Shown here: in pieces, positions 20,186 to 32,300 of the stretch
Numbering within the stretch: position 1 is the stretch's first letter
Layout: every line of letters starts with the position of its first letter
Assembly: GCA_027575765.1 (NCBI GenBank)
Contig: JANBPT010000429.1
Span: 1-36,322 of the forward strand
DNA from: Tieghemiomyces parasiticus
Taxonomy: Eukaryota > Kickxellomycota > Dimargaritomycetes > Dimargaritales > Dimargaritaceae
Reading direction: 5' to 3'
DNA: 36,322 bases
Made by a program: the position numbers and the translations under genes
Notes under the pieces: generated by a model
What the model saw: only the letters and a program-made list of their open reading frames with translations
The model's database searches: none
What the model was told of the DNA's origin: nothing

Positions 20186-22228
20186 GGCCGAGGAGTCCTA
20201 ACTACGCGGCAACCGGTGGAGTGGGCGGGCGAGATAATGGGAGAAAGGGAATGAATAATGTGAAGGACAGCATAGACCGGTGACACATGCTGAGGAGTGG
20301 AGCGCAAGGGGCTTTCACCAGGCCACAGCATGCCTCTTTCCCTTGAAAAACACACACAAACGAATACAGCCATTGTCAAAGAGGCGTCCTGGGCTACATA
20401 GCAGCCCGAATTCGGCGACCAGGGCCTAAACCGGAGGGCTGTGTATGCGCACTTCTGGTATTGGCGCCTTCGCCATCAGATTGGGAGGATCAAGGAATCT
20501 AGGGGATGGAAGGCCCCTGCCACCAGAAACCTCCCATCGTGGGAGCTTGAAGCCAGAGCACCTTCCCTTGGCCCGTCGGCTTTGGGACTGCGGGTGCAGG
20601 GCGATAAGGGCCGGGGGGCTAGAGGAAACAATTGGGCTGCGGTCGTGCGGTGCCGACCTGGCATCGGATGGGCATGCGCCAGAGCACGCGCCTCACTGCC
20701 TCGAAAGTCCACCTACGCAGCTACGAAGTCGGAAATAACACCCCATTTCTAAACAACCCCTTAGCACCAGCCTCGCTACGCTACATCAGTAGGTTGTTGG
20801 TGGGCTCGTAGGCCACCGTCGGGCTCTATCGGCTCTAGAAAGCGCAGAGTCAGACGCCTTCGAGTGTGCCTTAGCACATGTTCCTCGGCGGTGGCAGAGC
20901 CTCCCGTACTCAGCAGCCACGGGTGGTGCAGAGCGGGGCGGCGCCGACGGGCTTTTCAGGGCGCAGACGATGCACGATCTGCCCAGGCCGAGGTGCTCGC
21001 TCCGGGAAGCACCATCGGGGCCGGGTGTGGCAAGGCCTTGAAGGCCGTTATGGGGTGGAGTAGGGGACCTGTGGACTGACCGCGCCTTATTAACACCCCA
21101 TGTGTGTATCCCGGAGCGTTTGCTGAGAGGCTATTTTATGCAGGCACTAATAGGTGAGGTCGATGTGGGCGAGGCGGGCTGGCCCAAACGCCACCTACCT
21201 GTAGGTCGTGTGTCGTTCCGTGGTGGGGCTGTGACAGTGGGGGGGGCCAGTAGGCGGTCTGTCATGTGTCACGTTACCTGCAAATCCATTGCTGACTCGG
21301 GACGGGCTCCGATAAGCACATGACCCACGCTAATTCTTCCCCCTCCCATATGTTTCGCCCACTAATGCGACGCAGAGGACACCGCTGCGGAGCCGCAGAG
21401 ACGGCTAGTATACCCCTGCAAGGTCACATGGGATGCGGCGGCGGCCAACTATGAATCCAACCGGGGGGTGGGTTATCACTAAGTCGGCCGCTCTAGCGTG
21501 CACGAGTCGCTGTGGGTTGTGACGGCGCAGGGGCGGTGAGGGGTTGTGAGGGAGTCGATGACCAGCCTGGCCAACACAGCGATCCTCATTGTCCTCTAAG
21601 GAGGATATCGGCCACATCCCCGGCCGCTCTATTCCTATCCGCTTCCTCAGTAGCACGCGCATGCCCTGGCGCACTAGCCGTCGTTACGGCATCGCTATTT
21701 AAGCCAGTCGGCCGCCCTCCGGGACTTCTGACGCATACTTTACCTCACTTCGCCCACTTTTTCCGTTCGCCAAACTATCTGTTACTCCGGTCCGCCCACC
21801 AGCAGAGCTACTGCCCGCCCCCAGTTTTGTGTTACTCGTCAGTGCTTGTCACTTCCTCCCTCCAGCAGTGTAACGCAGCGACCGTGCTCTGCCGGCCGGC
21901 CTTTGCTCTAAACCAACTAGTAGCGTCCTGTACAACCCCCTTTTCGGGCCTTGCTCCCTTCTCTCTCTACCTCACCCACCTGCAGGTACGTTATCTAGGC
22001 CGCGTAGCGCATCTCTTAGGTCGACATGACTACCGGACGCATCTCCCGCGTCCTGGCCAGTAGCGCGTGGAGGGCCAGGCTGTACATTTCTACGGACGAT
22101 GGGCGGCGCAGGACTCTTAAGACCTACCGAGGAATGGGGCCCAGCCCTTAGTACCGCAGCTAACCCAACTTCTACCTTACTTGGCCACGTCTTTCTATCT
22201 GATACTCACAATGTAGCTACAAGCTACC
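20186..22228. other. 2-kb divergent intergenic region, no gene seen
   Basis: It separates the starts of EAF6 (-) and RNase T2 (+). It is GC-rich to about 21.6 kb, then pyrimidine-rich on the plus strand up to the RNase start, with TATTTAA near 21697. The 183-codon ORF at 21512-22063 is Ser/Leu/Pro-rich without a domain and looks like promoter or leader sequence. Confidence 0.4.
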
Positions 22229-23642
22229 ATGGTCCAGCTCACCCCCGTCCTTTTGGTCTTGTCCGTTGGACTCCTGTCCGCCGGGCCTGCCGCTGCATTC
22301 GTCCACGGCCTCCGAGAGACCACGAATATGTTTGCGCCCGACTCCTGCCCCATCGACACCGTATCGTGTTCCAACCTGCCCAAAGTAGACTCCTGCTGCA
22401 GCCCCAAGAATGGCTTACTCGTGTTATCCCAGCAGGTATGTTATGAGCGAACCCTTACCTGACAGCCACTGGCGTACTTCCAGGGTACCGGCCCACCTAG
22501 CTATTCGCACTGGGGTCATCAATAAGGCGCTCACGACAACAGCCTCCTCGCGATTCATGACCTGTTAATTAACCCGCAGCCGTGTATCCACTTTCGTACC
22601 GTCCACTCTTTGTCGTCCCCAGTGGGATTTGAACTACGGCCCCCAGAAGAGCTTCACTGTTCACGGGCTATGGCCCGACCTTTGGTAAGTGACACTAGGT
22701 TGCAAGGACAACGGAGTGGTTGACTCGGTGGGACTGCCCTAGCCCCCCTGCCCCTGTTATGCATCGGCCACGCTAAACCACCGGGACCCGAAGTGGGCCT
22801 CCATTAGAGCAATACAAGTCAAGGGATGGCATGCTGAGACCCTGACTGTGACTTCACCGTCAAGCTGACTGTCATTGGCATCCCTTGGTAGCACCGATTC
22901 TTTTCGCCGGGGCTGATCATCCGGACCTAGGACGACTATTAACCCATTGCTTATGATGCCTACATCCTTGTCCTATCGAAGTAACGGTGACTTCTTACCC
23001 AGAAACGGCTGTGACTCTGGCCGCAACCACCACGACATTGAGTCCATCGTTCGCCGGCACGATAAAGATTTACTCTCGTGGATGAATACGTACTGGCCGT
23101 CGAACCGCCTGGGCAACAATGTATTCTGGGCGCACGAGTGGAACAAGCACGGCACCTGCGTCACAACCTTAGAGCCGCGCTGCTACGGTGACAAGTATCG
23201 CCCCCAGCAGGAGGTTGGCGATTACTTTGCGCAGGTCCGCCAAGTCTTCTCCAAGTACAACATTTACCAGGCTCTTAGCAACCAAGGTATTATTCCCGGT
23301 GCGTCATACCCACTCGCCAACCTGATCGGCGCCCTCCGCCGCGAACTCAACATCGAGGCCCGCATCACGTGTCGCGGTCGTCAGATCCAGGAGGTCCACA
23401 TGTGGTTCCACGTAAAGGGCACGGAGAACTATATCCCTGCCGAGGCCCACGGCTCGAATCGCTGCCCGAAGCTCGTAGTCTACCCCAACAAGAACCGGTC
23501 ACGCCGGTCCGAGCCTGCGGAGGCGGAAATGGTTGAAACGATTGAGTATGTGGATATGGAGGATACCATGTCCCAATTCAACCGACTCCAGTGGGCGTCA
23601 GAGCAACAGATTCTGTCCCCCAAGTTTATGCTCGCCCATTAG
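22229..23642 (+). CDS. Secreted ribonuclease T2
   Basis: Three exons: 22229-22435, 22623-22684 and 22982-23642 (TAG), giving 309 residues. The signal peptide is MVQLTPVLLVLSVGLLSAGP with AAA just after. Both RNase T2 active-site blocks are intact: FTVHGLWPD (His83) and HEWNKHGTC (Glu142, His146). The context NGCDSGR, TYWPSN, NNVFW and YNIYQAL resembles Rhizopus RNase Rh. The first intron has donor GTATGT. For the second, the nearby CCCAG acceptor would create a stop, so I use the earlier TCGAAG, which restores WPDLCNGDF in line with the family. The enzyme cleaves single-stranded RNA through 2',3'-cyclic phosphates, outside the cell or in the vacuole. A Glu-rich tail of about 45 residues extends beyond the usual fold. 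Confidence 0.93.
22818..22889 (+). other. Stem-loop inside RNase T2 intron 2
   Basis: CAAGGGATG (22820-22828) pairs with CATCCCTTG (22879-22887), and two wobble pairs extend the stem outward. The 50-base inner part has repeated CTGAC/GACTGT units. It could be a small intronic RNA or simply a chance fold. Confidence 0.35.
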
Positions 23643-24020
23643 AAATAAGATGCAATCCATCCGCTCACTTGGACCAGCTACAAGCTCACTATCTTCATTT
23701 TTTGTACCTTACATCTACTTCACTCTCCGCTTATTATTTTTATGAATAGGATTTTTTTATACCCTGTATCCTTTATAAACCGCAATTGGTAAGTAGGTCA
23801 TAGATATAGCTCATTAAGACTAAGGCAAGTCCAAACCTTGTACACACTTGTGTGCAATCAAGGCCCACGACCCAAGGGCCTTTGAACACCGTGGAGAGAG
23901 AAAAACGATAGAGAAAAGCGGGGCCATCTCAAGGGCGCTATCCTAGCATAAGGGGGACATGATTTTTCAAGCTGGCCGCCGGTCATGACTACGGTATACT
24001 ACGCACAGATGTTCAAATCC
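23643..24020. other. Convergent intergenic region
   Basis: It holds the 3' ends of RNase T2 (+) and the small secreted protein gene (-). A T-rich stretch at 23690-23780 is suitable for RNase T2 3'-end formation. No gene was seen. Confidence 0.4.
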
Positions 24021-24536
24021 CTAGGCCGACCTATGTCTACTGCGGAAGGTAGCGTACTTGTTGGATAAGCCGGTGACGGAACGTAAAGCCCAATGAGCAG
24101 GGTTGTGCTTGGACGGCTCAAGCTCCCGGGTGTTTGCGGTGACCTTATTGATAGCATTCATTTTTTTATCACTGTAGGCCAAGAGTTTTTGCAAGGTGCT
24201 GCGCTTATTGGGGTCCGGAATTTTGTGATTGAGCTCTTGAGTGTAGGCAAGTCGGGCCGTGCGTATGAAGTTGGGCTTAATGAACTTGTCCATTTGCTTG
24301 AGGTCTTTCTTGTCGACGTCCGAACCAGGCTGTCCGGCGGTTTTGGCGTATCTGTCATACTGCTGCTGACGCGCAATCTCCATAGGGGTGCCCTTGTATC
24401 GAGGGCTACCACTTGGTGAACCAAGGCTGGCGGAACTGGAGTTGGGGGAAAGGGGAAGTTTCGATTGCACGGGGAAAGGGGATATCAGGAAGAACACGGC
24501 AAACGTGACAGCCAGATACGTCGTGAGGAGACGCAT
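24021..24536 (-). CDS. Secreted basic protein of unknown function
   Basis: 171 residues, single exon, TAG stop. A clear signal peptide (MRLLTTYLAVTFAVFFLISP, cleavage likely after FPVQS near residue 25) leads into a Ser/Pro-rich linker. A Lys/Arg-rich, probably helical region follows from about residue 50, with no cysteine in the mature part. I do not recognise the family. Length, signal peptide and charge fit a secreted effector-like or RNA-binding protein, but nothing here proves a role. TGTATATACA about 60 bases upstream and a TATATATATA run about 200 bases upstream are candidate promoter boxes. Confidence 0.7.
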   Translation of the reverse strand: MRLLTTYLAVTFAVFFLISPFPVQSKLPLSPNSSSASLGSPSGSPRYKGTPMEIARQQQYDRYAKTAGQPGSDVDKKDLKQMDKFIKPNFIRTARLAYTQELNHKIPDPNKRSTLQKLLAYSDKKMNAINKVTANTRELEPSKHNPAHWALRSVTGLSNKYATFRSRHRSA

Positions 24537-25715
24537 GACGTTGGAAAAGGGGGGATTAGTATACTGGTTTGGTTAGCGGGGGCAATGAGTGGTTGTATAT
24601 ACACAAAGCAAATCGGCCGAATAATGATGCCTAGTAGTCTTGTCAGTTGGATACGACGAAAGAGTAGGTAGGAAAAGAGCAGGTGGAGGAAATTGAATTG
24701 CCGAGCGAAAGCCCCGAAGACGAGGGTCTATATATATATGGAGGCGGGCACTCGGAAGAGGAAAATGGTCACGTCGGGACGAGATCTTGGGAGCGGCGGC
24801 CGGCACTCACTAGTTTAGCCATGAAAGCAGCCAAGGGAGAGGTGCTATACCATTTGTCTGGGCATTGACGGGCTCTGTCCTTCGTCTCCGATAGCTGGCT
24901 GCCATTCCACCATGACCAGCGGTTATTGGGAAAATAGCGGAGTAGTCCAAAATTGAAAAGGAAGGGGCGGCGGCCAATGCAAATTGGAATTCTTATGCGT
25001 ATCCAGAAGCACCACCTCTAGCCTCTCCGACGGCGTAAATAGCGACAATTGAGAATTCTCCGTCCTGTTTCATCTGCCGTAGCCGTCGAACATAAGCCGA
25101 AGTTGCAGCCCTGCCGAGCCGAGAGAAGTTCTTAGGGTTTTTGAGGTACTCCAAGAGTGGCTAAACTTATCAGCTAGTGATTATTACCAGGATAGCACAT
25201 TGGCCTGTCCTGTCGCCTTGTCATATTTCATGAATAGCAAAATCACGATACGAGATTGAATGATTTAAAGAATTCATGTAACTCTGGTCGGTTGGAGAAG
25301 AGACTAATGACATCTAGTGGTTTACAGTGAAACACAGAATGTAGTGCTTCAGGATTGGGCACTCGGGCTATGAAATGGTGGATTGAAAACTTACAATGTA
25401 CCAGTATGCGAAGAGGGTTAGGCTGACTCTACAGTATTAATCATGATGTAGTCTCTCCTGTGTCTATTCCGGTTTCCCACAATGTAGTAATCTTAACCAC
25501 CGTTTCCCCCATATGACAATACTAGGCTTCTTTAAACCTATTTATTACTGGCTAATATGTTTCTCGCGGAAAGGTCTAAAATTATATGGCCCATACTTTC
25601 ACGTTAGGAGTGCGGCCGCAAATAGCGTTTATTTTAACATACCTCTCTTGGGAATCGAAGAATCGGACTAGTACGTGTTCGTTATGGCCGGACAACTCCG
25701 CCAGGGCGCCCCTTG
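24537..25715. other. Intergenic, no gene seen
   Basis: Promoter of the 171-residue secreted protein at the left (TATATATATA near 24735). AT-rich from about 25140, without convincing ORFs. Confidence 0.4.
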
Positions 25716-25904
25716 CTAGTCCTTGTCGTGGTGGAAGTCCTTTACCATAGCACCGGTGCAGTTGCAGGGCGCACGAATACAGAAGCATGTCGAACTTGCG
25801 CCATTGCTGGAAGTATCGCGCGGGCAGGGTGGTTTGGCAGCGGCAAGAGTGCAAGAGAGCAGTAGTAAGCTGCAGGCGGTGGCGAGGAGTGTGGGACGGA
25901 GCAT
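25716..25904 (-). CDS. Small secreted cysteine-rich peptide
   Basis: 62 codons plus TAG. A hydrophobic signal (MLRPTLLATACSLLLLSCTL, cleavage likely after AAA near 23) is followed by a mature part of about 39 residues with five cysteines at 27, 40, 42, 47 and 49 (spacing C-x12-C-x-C-x4-C-x-C) and an acidic/His tail. I know no family with this spacing. The ATG has a favourable AAC before it, and CTATAAGTAT lies at 26021-26030, about 117 bases upstream. A longer overlapping ORF in another frame has no such features. An odd cysteine count could mean a disulphide dimer, metal binding, or an unrecognised intron (GTAAAG occurs after codon 53). Confidence 0.6.
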   Translation of the reverse strand: MLRPTLLATACSLLLLSCTLAAAKPPCPRDTSSNGASSTCFCIRAPCNCTGAMVKDFHHDKD

Positions 25905-28900
25905 GTTGCGTGGTGGAACGGCAGCGGACTGTAGACGTTGATGTGCGTATCCGATAGGGGCTTGGTGGAAAGTAATGGGTGTAGGGGGAAGCAGTGGGGG
26001 ACGGGCAGGTGAGGTGCCAGATACTTATAGGGCAATAGCGGCAGCTGCGCTGGAACAGACCGGCCACCCAAACTGGGCGGTCACAGGGATGGACCAGGGG
26101 ACAGGGGATTCGGTGCCAACGGCTACGTGGGGTGCCGTGGGGCGCTCCCTTCTAGTGCGGAGCCAGGCCGAGGGCGGGCTGGCGGCGCCAGTCGAGTGCC
26201 AGTAGACAGGGCCAGGGTCTCTATGCTGTGGCAGTCAAATGGAGCGGCGAAAGGAGCGGGGTTTCACCTTCGGGTGGGGGTTGCTGCCTGTAGGCCCAGG
26301 GGTCTAGCCCCTGCGGCAGGCACAAGGGCTCAGCGTAAGGTCCACCCAGGCATGTCGGGCGCCGGCCTTACCGATAATACACTGCACTGGCTCCTGGGTG
26401 CCTTCCGCCAACGATCTCAGGGGCAGAGGGCTAGCCGAAAGCACGGTCCATTCGACACCATGTGGCTTGAGCGGCCGGGGCTATTTCCCAAGGGACACCG
26501 CGGCACGTCGCCGCCATTCTTGGGCACCAAAGCTGCGCAAATTGGCCGCCAATGAACACCAGTGACCACCAGCGACGGTATGGCCCTTGTAGAGCATGCG
26601 CGTAGTGGACCTTGCCCTGTCCCCTAGGGCTGTCCTCCACGGGTACGGTGTTCCCTAGCCGCACCTAGCCGTGCCCTCGTCGTCCTTGGAGATGCGTCCA
26701 CCGGAGCCAGGCCGACCGAGTCAAGGCGTAGCCGTCAGACGCATCAGAGTAGCCCTGGTAGCTCATACATAGCTACAGGAGACCTCCAAGGTCCGTCTCC
26801 TTTGTTGACCCCCCTCACCCTTGTCAAGCAGTGGCCGTGTCCGAGAGCACTCTGGGCTCAGGGGGCCGGTCTTGTAGCCAGGAGACCGGCGAATCCATAC
26901 CCACTCGTCCAGCATGACTTGCTTGCCTTCGGGTTGGTCCATCGCCTGCAAGGCAGGTCTGTCAAGCGGATGAGGCTTCGGACCAGGTAGCCCCTACAGG
27001 CAACGCGGCAGTGGCCCAATGGGACTGCTGTCAGCAAGTATGGTCCTGGATCTCAGCACCTACTGCCCTGGGGTTTTTTTGCTTGTCGAGTTGCATGTGT
27101 AGTGTTATTTTTACCGCATGGCCCCAGTGGCTACAGTGAAGGAAGGGGGGAGAGAGTGGGCTGTCAAAGTTGCAGCGCGATGGCACTGGGGAGGGGCAAG
27201 AGAGGGCAGCAAGGCGGCGGGCCGTGAACTGCAGACGAGCGGGCTGCGCCACATCGAATCAGCGGCTTCCCCCGCTTGTGTACCCTCTCTGACAAGCACC
27301 TGCCTTATATGGAAGGGGTCGGTGGCTTTGAGGGGCAGCAGCGGGGCTGAGGGCCGTTGCCTAGCCGTTCGCCCCTCGAGCGCCTTGTGGCTGCCTACCT
27401 GCCCCGCCTAGTACAGCAGGACGGCAGCTTGGCCTCGTCATTTCCCTGCCACCTCACTCCTGCCCAGCACCTCATTCGCATGCCTATCCCAGTGCGATAG
27501 ATCGCGACTGGTGCAAGCCGGCCCTGTCTAGATCTTTGGCCCATCTCCGACTTATTTCATAGTCGTCCCCGCCAGCTTCACCTGCCCTCTCCCAACCACC
27601 GGCCGTGTTCAAGCAAACTGATAAAGCCATTGGCAAAGGTAGGCGAGGGGAGCAGGTGAGCCAGCCTTGGCCGAGGAGGCACTGAAAAAACTCACCAAGG
27701 CCAAGTCAATGCTATGTTGGCGTTTGCCTCATACGTTACCGAGTGTACCCCGTTCCCCATACTACAGTCACCAAGGCTCTCAAGAACGGAATATCCACCA
27801 TCCATACTGTCATTCACCGTAGGGCGCACCAGGCCTGGAGTAAGAAACCACAATTTCACCACTAGTGGTTTGTAACTACCCTGGTTGACTCTGGTGGTGA
27901 TGACCAGCCTATTTGCCCTTATGATCTGCCTAACGATTACCTGCCCTATAGTCATTCGATACCTTTTCACTATTCCACTCCCCAACCCCACCATACCCTG
28001 TCCTGTTTCCTTTCCCGCTTATAGCTTCAGCAACATTAGCTACCAGCACCACCAAGGTGGCCGTGTCACCCACCAAGGTCTCCCTGATCTCATCTGATTG
28101 CGTAATTCACTATATCTGTTATGTATGTGACCTTGTAACAGTAGTAGTATGAATTGGGGTTCCCAAACTAGATGTGAAAAAACCATTAAAAGAAGGTAAG
28201 TCTTTAATGAAACTCTGTTGACTTATTGAGGTGGTTAGTTGACACACATTTAGGTGCCTCGGACCAGTACTGTGGTAGGTGTAAGCTTACTAGTAAAGCC
28301 AACAAGCATTTCTACTATGACTGGGGGCGTGGATTGTATGCTAGATAATTACTTGTTTGTTGAATAGTGACCAGCGGGCCTTTTATACCCGAATGATAGC
28401 CAGTATTATTCACGTCGGCTACTTAACTGGACCTAGAAGAAGTCCAAGATAACGGTACGGGATGGGGCCGGGCGCCAACGAGAATAGGAAAGCGACCAGA
28501 AGCCGTTGGATCATTAATGATGAAGCCAAATCACTAAAAGAATGGAAGAAAGCACATGGTTTGGATAATAAAGTGATGGAAGTGTTGGGTCGCCGTGGGA
28601 ATAGGAAGATCGGCATTCCATTAACCAGCAACTTAAAGATGCAACCGTCAAGGCTGGGTGACATCGCCTTGAACCAAAAAGGCAGCCGGCTTTCCTCACG
28701 TGGGATACGGATCAGGAGGTGCGGTTTTAGGCTACGGCATGTATTAAAAGACGACATGGTCAAGAAAATGAAGCGACATAAGTACGAACCACACCATGAA
28801 AGGTAAGAGGAATATCAAAGTGACGAAGAGAAGCAGCTTGGTCGAACAGAGACAGATGGATATATAAAACAAAGTTCGACTTTACCCAGTTGGGCGTGGT

Positions 28901-29328
28901 CATTTGTTTGCAATCGCATTTGATAACCGAAAGTAGAATTTGTGCTATCCTCGTAACTCATGATAGAGCGGTACATAGTTATCTAAGCCACACTATAGCA
29001 CAAAACTTTATTATACATAGTCACCAAGATTGGCACTCTAGCAAACGGGGCGCTTCAAGCGGCACTCCATGAACTCCGGGTATTAAGGTGGCTGGCCTTT
29101 ACTTTACTACATTGAGAAAATATATAGAGAGTGAAAAGGGGCAGCAATAGAGTACATTTTCCCTTATCCCAATTAACCTTGACTAACCGTTTCCTCCCAG
29201 TAGTTTCCCATCTCCCACCCTCCCTCTCCCGCAACAAAAACGAAGTAGAGTCTATTTAAACAGCCAGACCAGCCAACGTCCCAGTAATCGATGCAAGGTA
29301 AATACATAAAGTCTAAACTAACCGGGCC
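25905..29328. other. 3.4-kb region without a gene I can defend
   Basis: 25.9-27.6 kb is GC-rich with many overlapping short ORFs. 27.7-28.4 kb is more AT-rich; frame reading from about 27761 gives a mostly open stretch with one stop that may be a decayed repeat. A basic 114-codon ORF at 28462-28806 is listed separately. 29.1-29.3 kb is the 3' side of the kinase gene. Confidence 0.4.
28462..28806 (+). CDS. Possible small basic protein, unrecognised
   Basis: 114 codons, Lys/Arg-rich (GRRGNRKIGIP, KDDMVKKMKRHKYEPHHER), with no domain, signal peptide or cysteine pattern that I recognise. The opposite strand is open over the same stretch, which weakens the case. Chance or the remains of a gene are as likely as a real product. 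Confidence 0.25.
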   Translation: MGPGANENRKATRSRWIINDEAKSLKEWKKAHGLDNKVMEVLGRRGNRKIGIPLTSNLKMQPSRLGDIALNQKGSRLSSRGIRIRRCGFRLRHVLKDDMVKKMKRHKYEPHHER

Positions 29329-32300
29329 TCATGTTGTGTGGCCACTAGTACTAGACCGAGGCGAGGCAGACGAACTAAGGATGCCGGACGGCTCGATAAC
29401 GTTGCACACCTCCTGGTGCAGCGGCTGGGACGGCGACCTGAAATCAACCTTGGCGAAGTATGTGTTGTGGATGGTATACTTGCGGGGGTACTCACCACCA
29501 CCGGCGGCCTCTGGGGGCATTGCCACCTTTGCGCTCCCAGACCCAAACCCGGCATCCCCCACGTTGTCAGGATAGTCGGAATGCCCATCAGGTTGAATAG
29601 CGAACCCCGGACCGGAGATAGAGTGGGAGCCAGCCGAATGGGTGCCATTGGCGTTCCCCTCCAGATTAGATTCTGGGGTGGGAAGCCGTGAGGGGACTGC
29701 GCTGGCAGGTCGATCGGTGCTGTAGAACGTAGGCCCTGCCCCTTTGGGAGTACCCGTAAATTGCCCGGCGTCGTAGTCCCGATCATCAAGCAGCGGGGAA
29801 GTGCCAGTGAACCTGGCAGGGGCCTTTTCGGCCCTGGGCGAAGTGATGTGGGTGAGAGGGTTCGGACGGGGCTGAGTCGTACCTACGTTGTCCAAGGCAG
29901 TGCCGGAATCCGATGGGCGGTCGCCACGATCAGGTGAGGAGCGGACCGGCGCCAAACGGGTCGGGCTCTGGGGTACCGTTTCACCTCGGTCGGCCTGGCT
30001 TCGGCCTTCACGATTAGCCGTAGCCAACCCGTCGTATTGGTCCAGATTAGGCGCGGGACTCGGTGGCAATGACGGTTCATTCCGGTGGGACGACCTGGTC
30101 TGCGGCAACGAACCCCGCTGCGCTTGTGGTTGCGAGGCACACAGTTCGGCGAGTCTCCCACCTTGAGCTCCTGCCCCGTCAGCCGTAACGGCAGCACCAC
30201 GATTCCTGGCGGTCTTCTCCTTCTCCTCCTCGGATATTGGCGCCGGCGGTACTTCCGATTCCTCCCGACCGAGGCTCGGCTTAGGTGGGTCCACCTCGTA
30301 CGGCTCGACACTCTGCGAGCTTAACCCTGGTACGCGGGCAGGGCCGGGACGATGGTTGGTATTAATGGACGACTGCTGGTGGATGGGTGGCCGTGGATGA
30401 TGGTCGGCCAGGGGGGCCTGGGCCTCACCCTGGTTTCCTCGGGTCATTGCCGCCGCTGAGAGGGGGGCAGTCATCGAAGGCCCGGTGTGTAAGTCCGATT
30501 CGACGCGACCGGCCGCGGCGACGGCGACGGCCGCACCGTGGGGACCCTGGGCCTCATTGGCGGCGGATATCCGCCGGGCGGAAATATCCGTGCTGCTTCG
30601 GTGCAGCTCAGCAGCACGGGAGTATTCTCGACAGTAGGCCTGGGTATCCCTTACCAGACGCGAGGTATTACCGCTGGACCCAATGGCCCGAATACACGAG
30701 TGCCGGCGGAAAGTGATGGACTTGGGGAGATACAGCTCGTAAAACTCGCCGTCGATCATGAGGCATGTGAACCCCGGTGGGGTGGCCTGATGCCGGCGGC
30801 TAGACCGACGGGAGTGGGAGTGGAAACTCTGGTATACCTCGGGGTTGCGGAAGTTCATCCGGAAATGGTCGCGGAACTGCCCAATGCGGCCCAGACTGCC
30901 CTTGGCCGTCCATTGCTTATGGATATAGGATCGGACGTTCTCAATCACAAAACACTCCACCTTATCGTCACCGCTTATCTGCGGCGTCCAGTTTGCGCGG
31001 AGGGTCGGCCCGCGCCGGTTATCCACCACGTCCTGTTGGAATCGGGCCTGGCCCCACAGATCGTGGTCGCGACCCCAGATGTGCGGGATGTTCTGGATGA
31101 ATATCTCGATCGGGTGAATGTTAAGCTCCGGGGTCGGAGCCTGGTTGGCGGTCGCGGCGGCCGCGGCAGCGTTGGGTCCCAGTGCGGCGCTGGGCGGACA
31201 GGGGCCGGTCTCGCAGGCCCGGTGGCGGACCCCTTCGTCAATGTCCTCGTATAGCTCCGGCAGACGCGTCTTGAGTATAACTTCGCCGTCCTGTTCGATG
31301 GAGTCGAGCACCTCCGTAATGACGGGGAACTTGCGCATGGTGACCCATTTGGCCGAGGCTTTAGTGTACTGCATAATGTTGTGGATGCGCGACTTGGTGC
31401 GGTGGGGCTCGAATTCCATGCCCACGAAGCCTGGGGCAGGTGCGGCCGAGGTTGGGTAGGACCGCGTGGACTAGGTTAGTATGTTGGCGTCGGAGGAGAG
31501 GGCGGGGAGAGGAAGAAAGGGGATGGTTTCCAGGCACTGAGCCCACCCTGACCCTTGACCCGATCACCACCGGTATCCACACGGGCGGAGAGGACCTACC
31601 TTGTACGCCCATGCTGAAAATGCTGCAGAAGCGACGTCGCAGCCGCTGCTTCTTTTCCTCCTCAGAGCTGTTGCGATGGATCTCTTGGATATACCCCTCG
31701 GGATGGGTCTCGATGGTGATCTCCCAGACGTCCAGGAGCGCCAGGTCACCGGTCAGGCGGGTCTCAGTCAGGTTAATCAGGTTCGCCAGGTTATCCGTGG
31801 TCAAGCTCTTACCCACGGTCCGACCCCACCCAAGGGCCTGGCTCATGTCGTTACCGGTGCCGAAGGGAATGCACGAGAAGTAGATGCTCGAGAACGAGAT
31901 GCTCTCGCTCACCAGCCAGTCGTACACCGACATGACGGTCCCGTCGCCACCGGCACTCCAGACGTGGACTTCGAAGGGCATGACCACGTTCTTTCGGGCA
32001 TGCTGCCGGATGAACGCCTGGTCGGCAGCGGGCAGCCGTTGCATATTCTCGTCGTCAAAGAACACCTTCGTGCCGGACGACTTGGCTTTCGGATTCCGAG
32101 TGGTGAGCCGGTTCTGGTCGATGGAGTATATCTCGATGGTCTTGCGGCCGGCGTTACGTAACAGGCTGTTGACGGACTCCTTGGCGGTGAGGACCCACTG
32201 GAGGTAGTCGAGGCCGCGGGCCTTGTCTTCAGCGTCGAAGAGATTGTACCATTGGATTTGGACACGACTGTTTTCGCGCAGACGGAAGTGTTGAAACCGT

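Noticed and set aside
21512..22063. 183-codon ORF on the plus strand upstream of RNase T2
   Set aside because: Low-complexity Ser/Leu/Pro sequence, no motif, and a position and pyrimidine richness that fit a promoter or leader.
24005..24030. GTTCAAATCC, which resembles a tRNA T-loop
   Set aside because: No acceptor stem, D-arm or anticodon arm can be built around it, and it overlaps the end of a coding region.
25582..26067. 161-codon minus-strand ORF over the cysteine-rich peptide gene
   Set aside because: No signal peptide or domain; it covers the TATA box of the 62-codon gene, whose frame is better supported.
27692..28060. Mostly open plus-strand frame containing LVDSGGDD, reminiscent of a retroelement protease
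   Set aside because: One stop, no second protease motif and no neighbouring RT or Gag relic.
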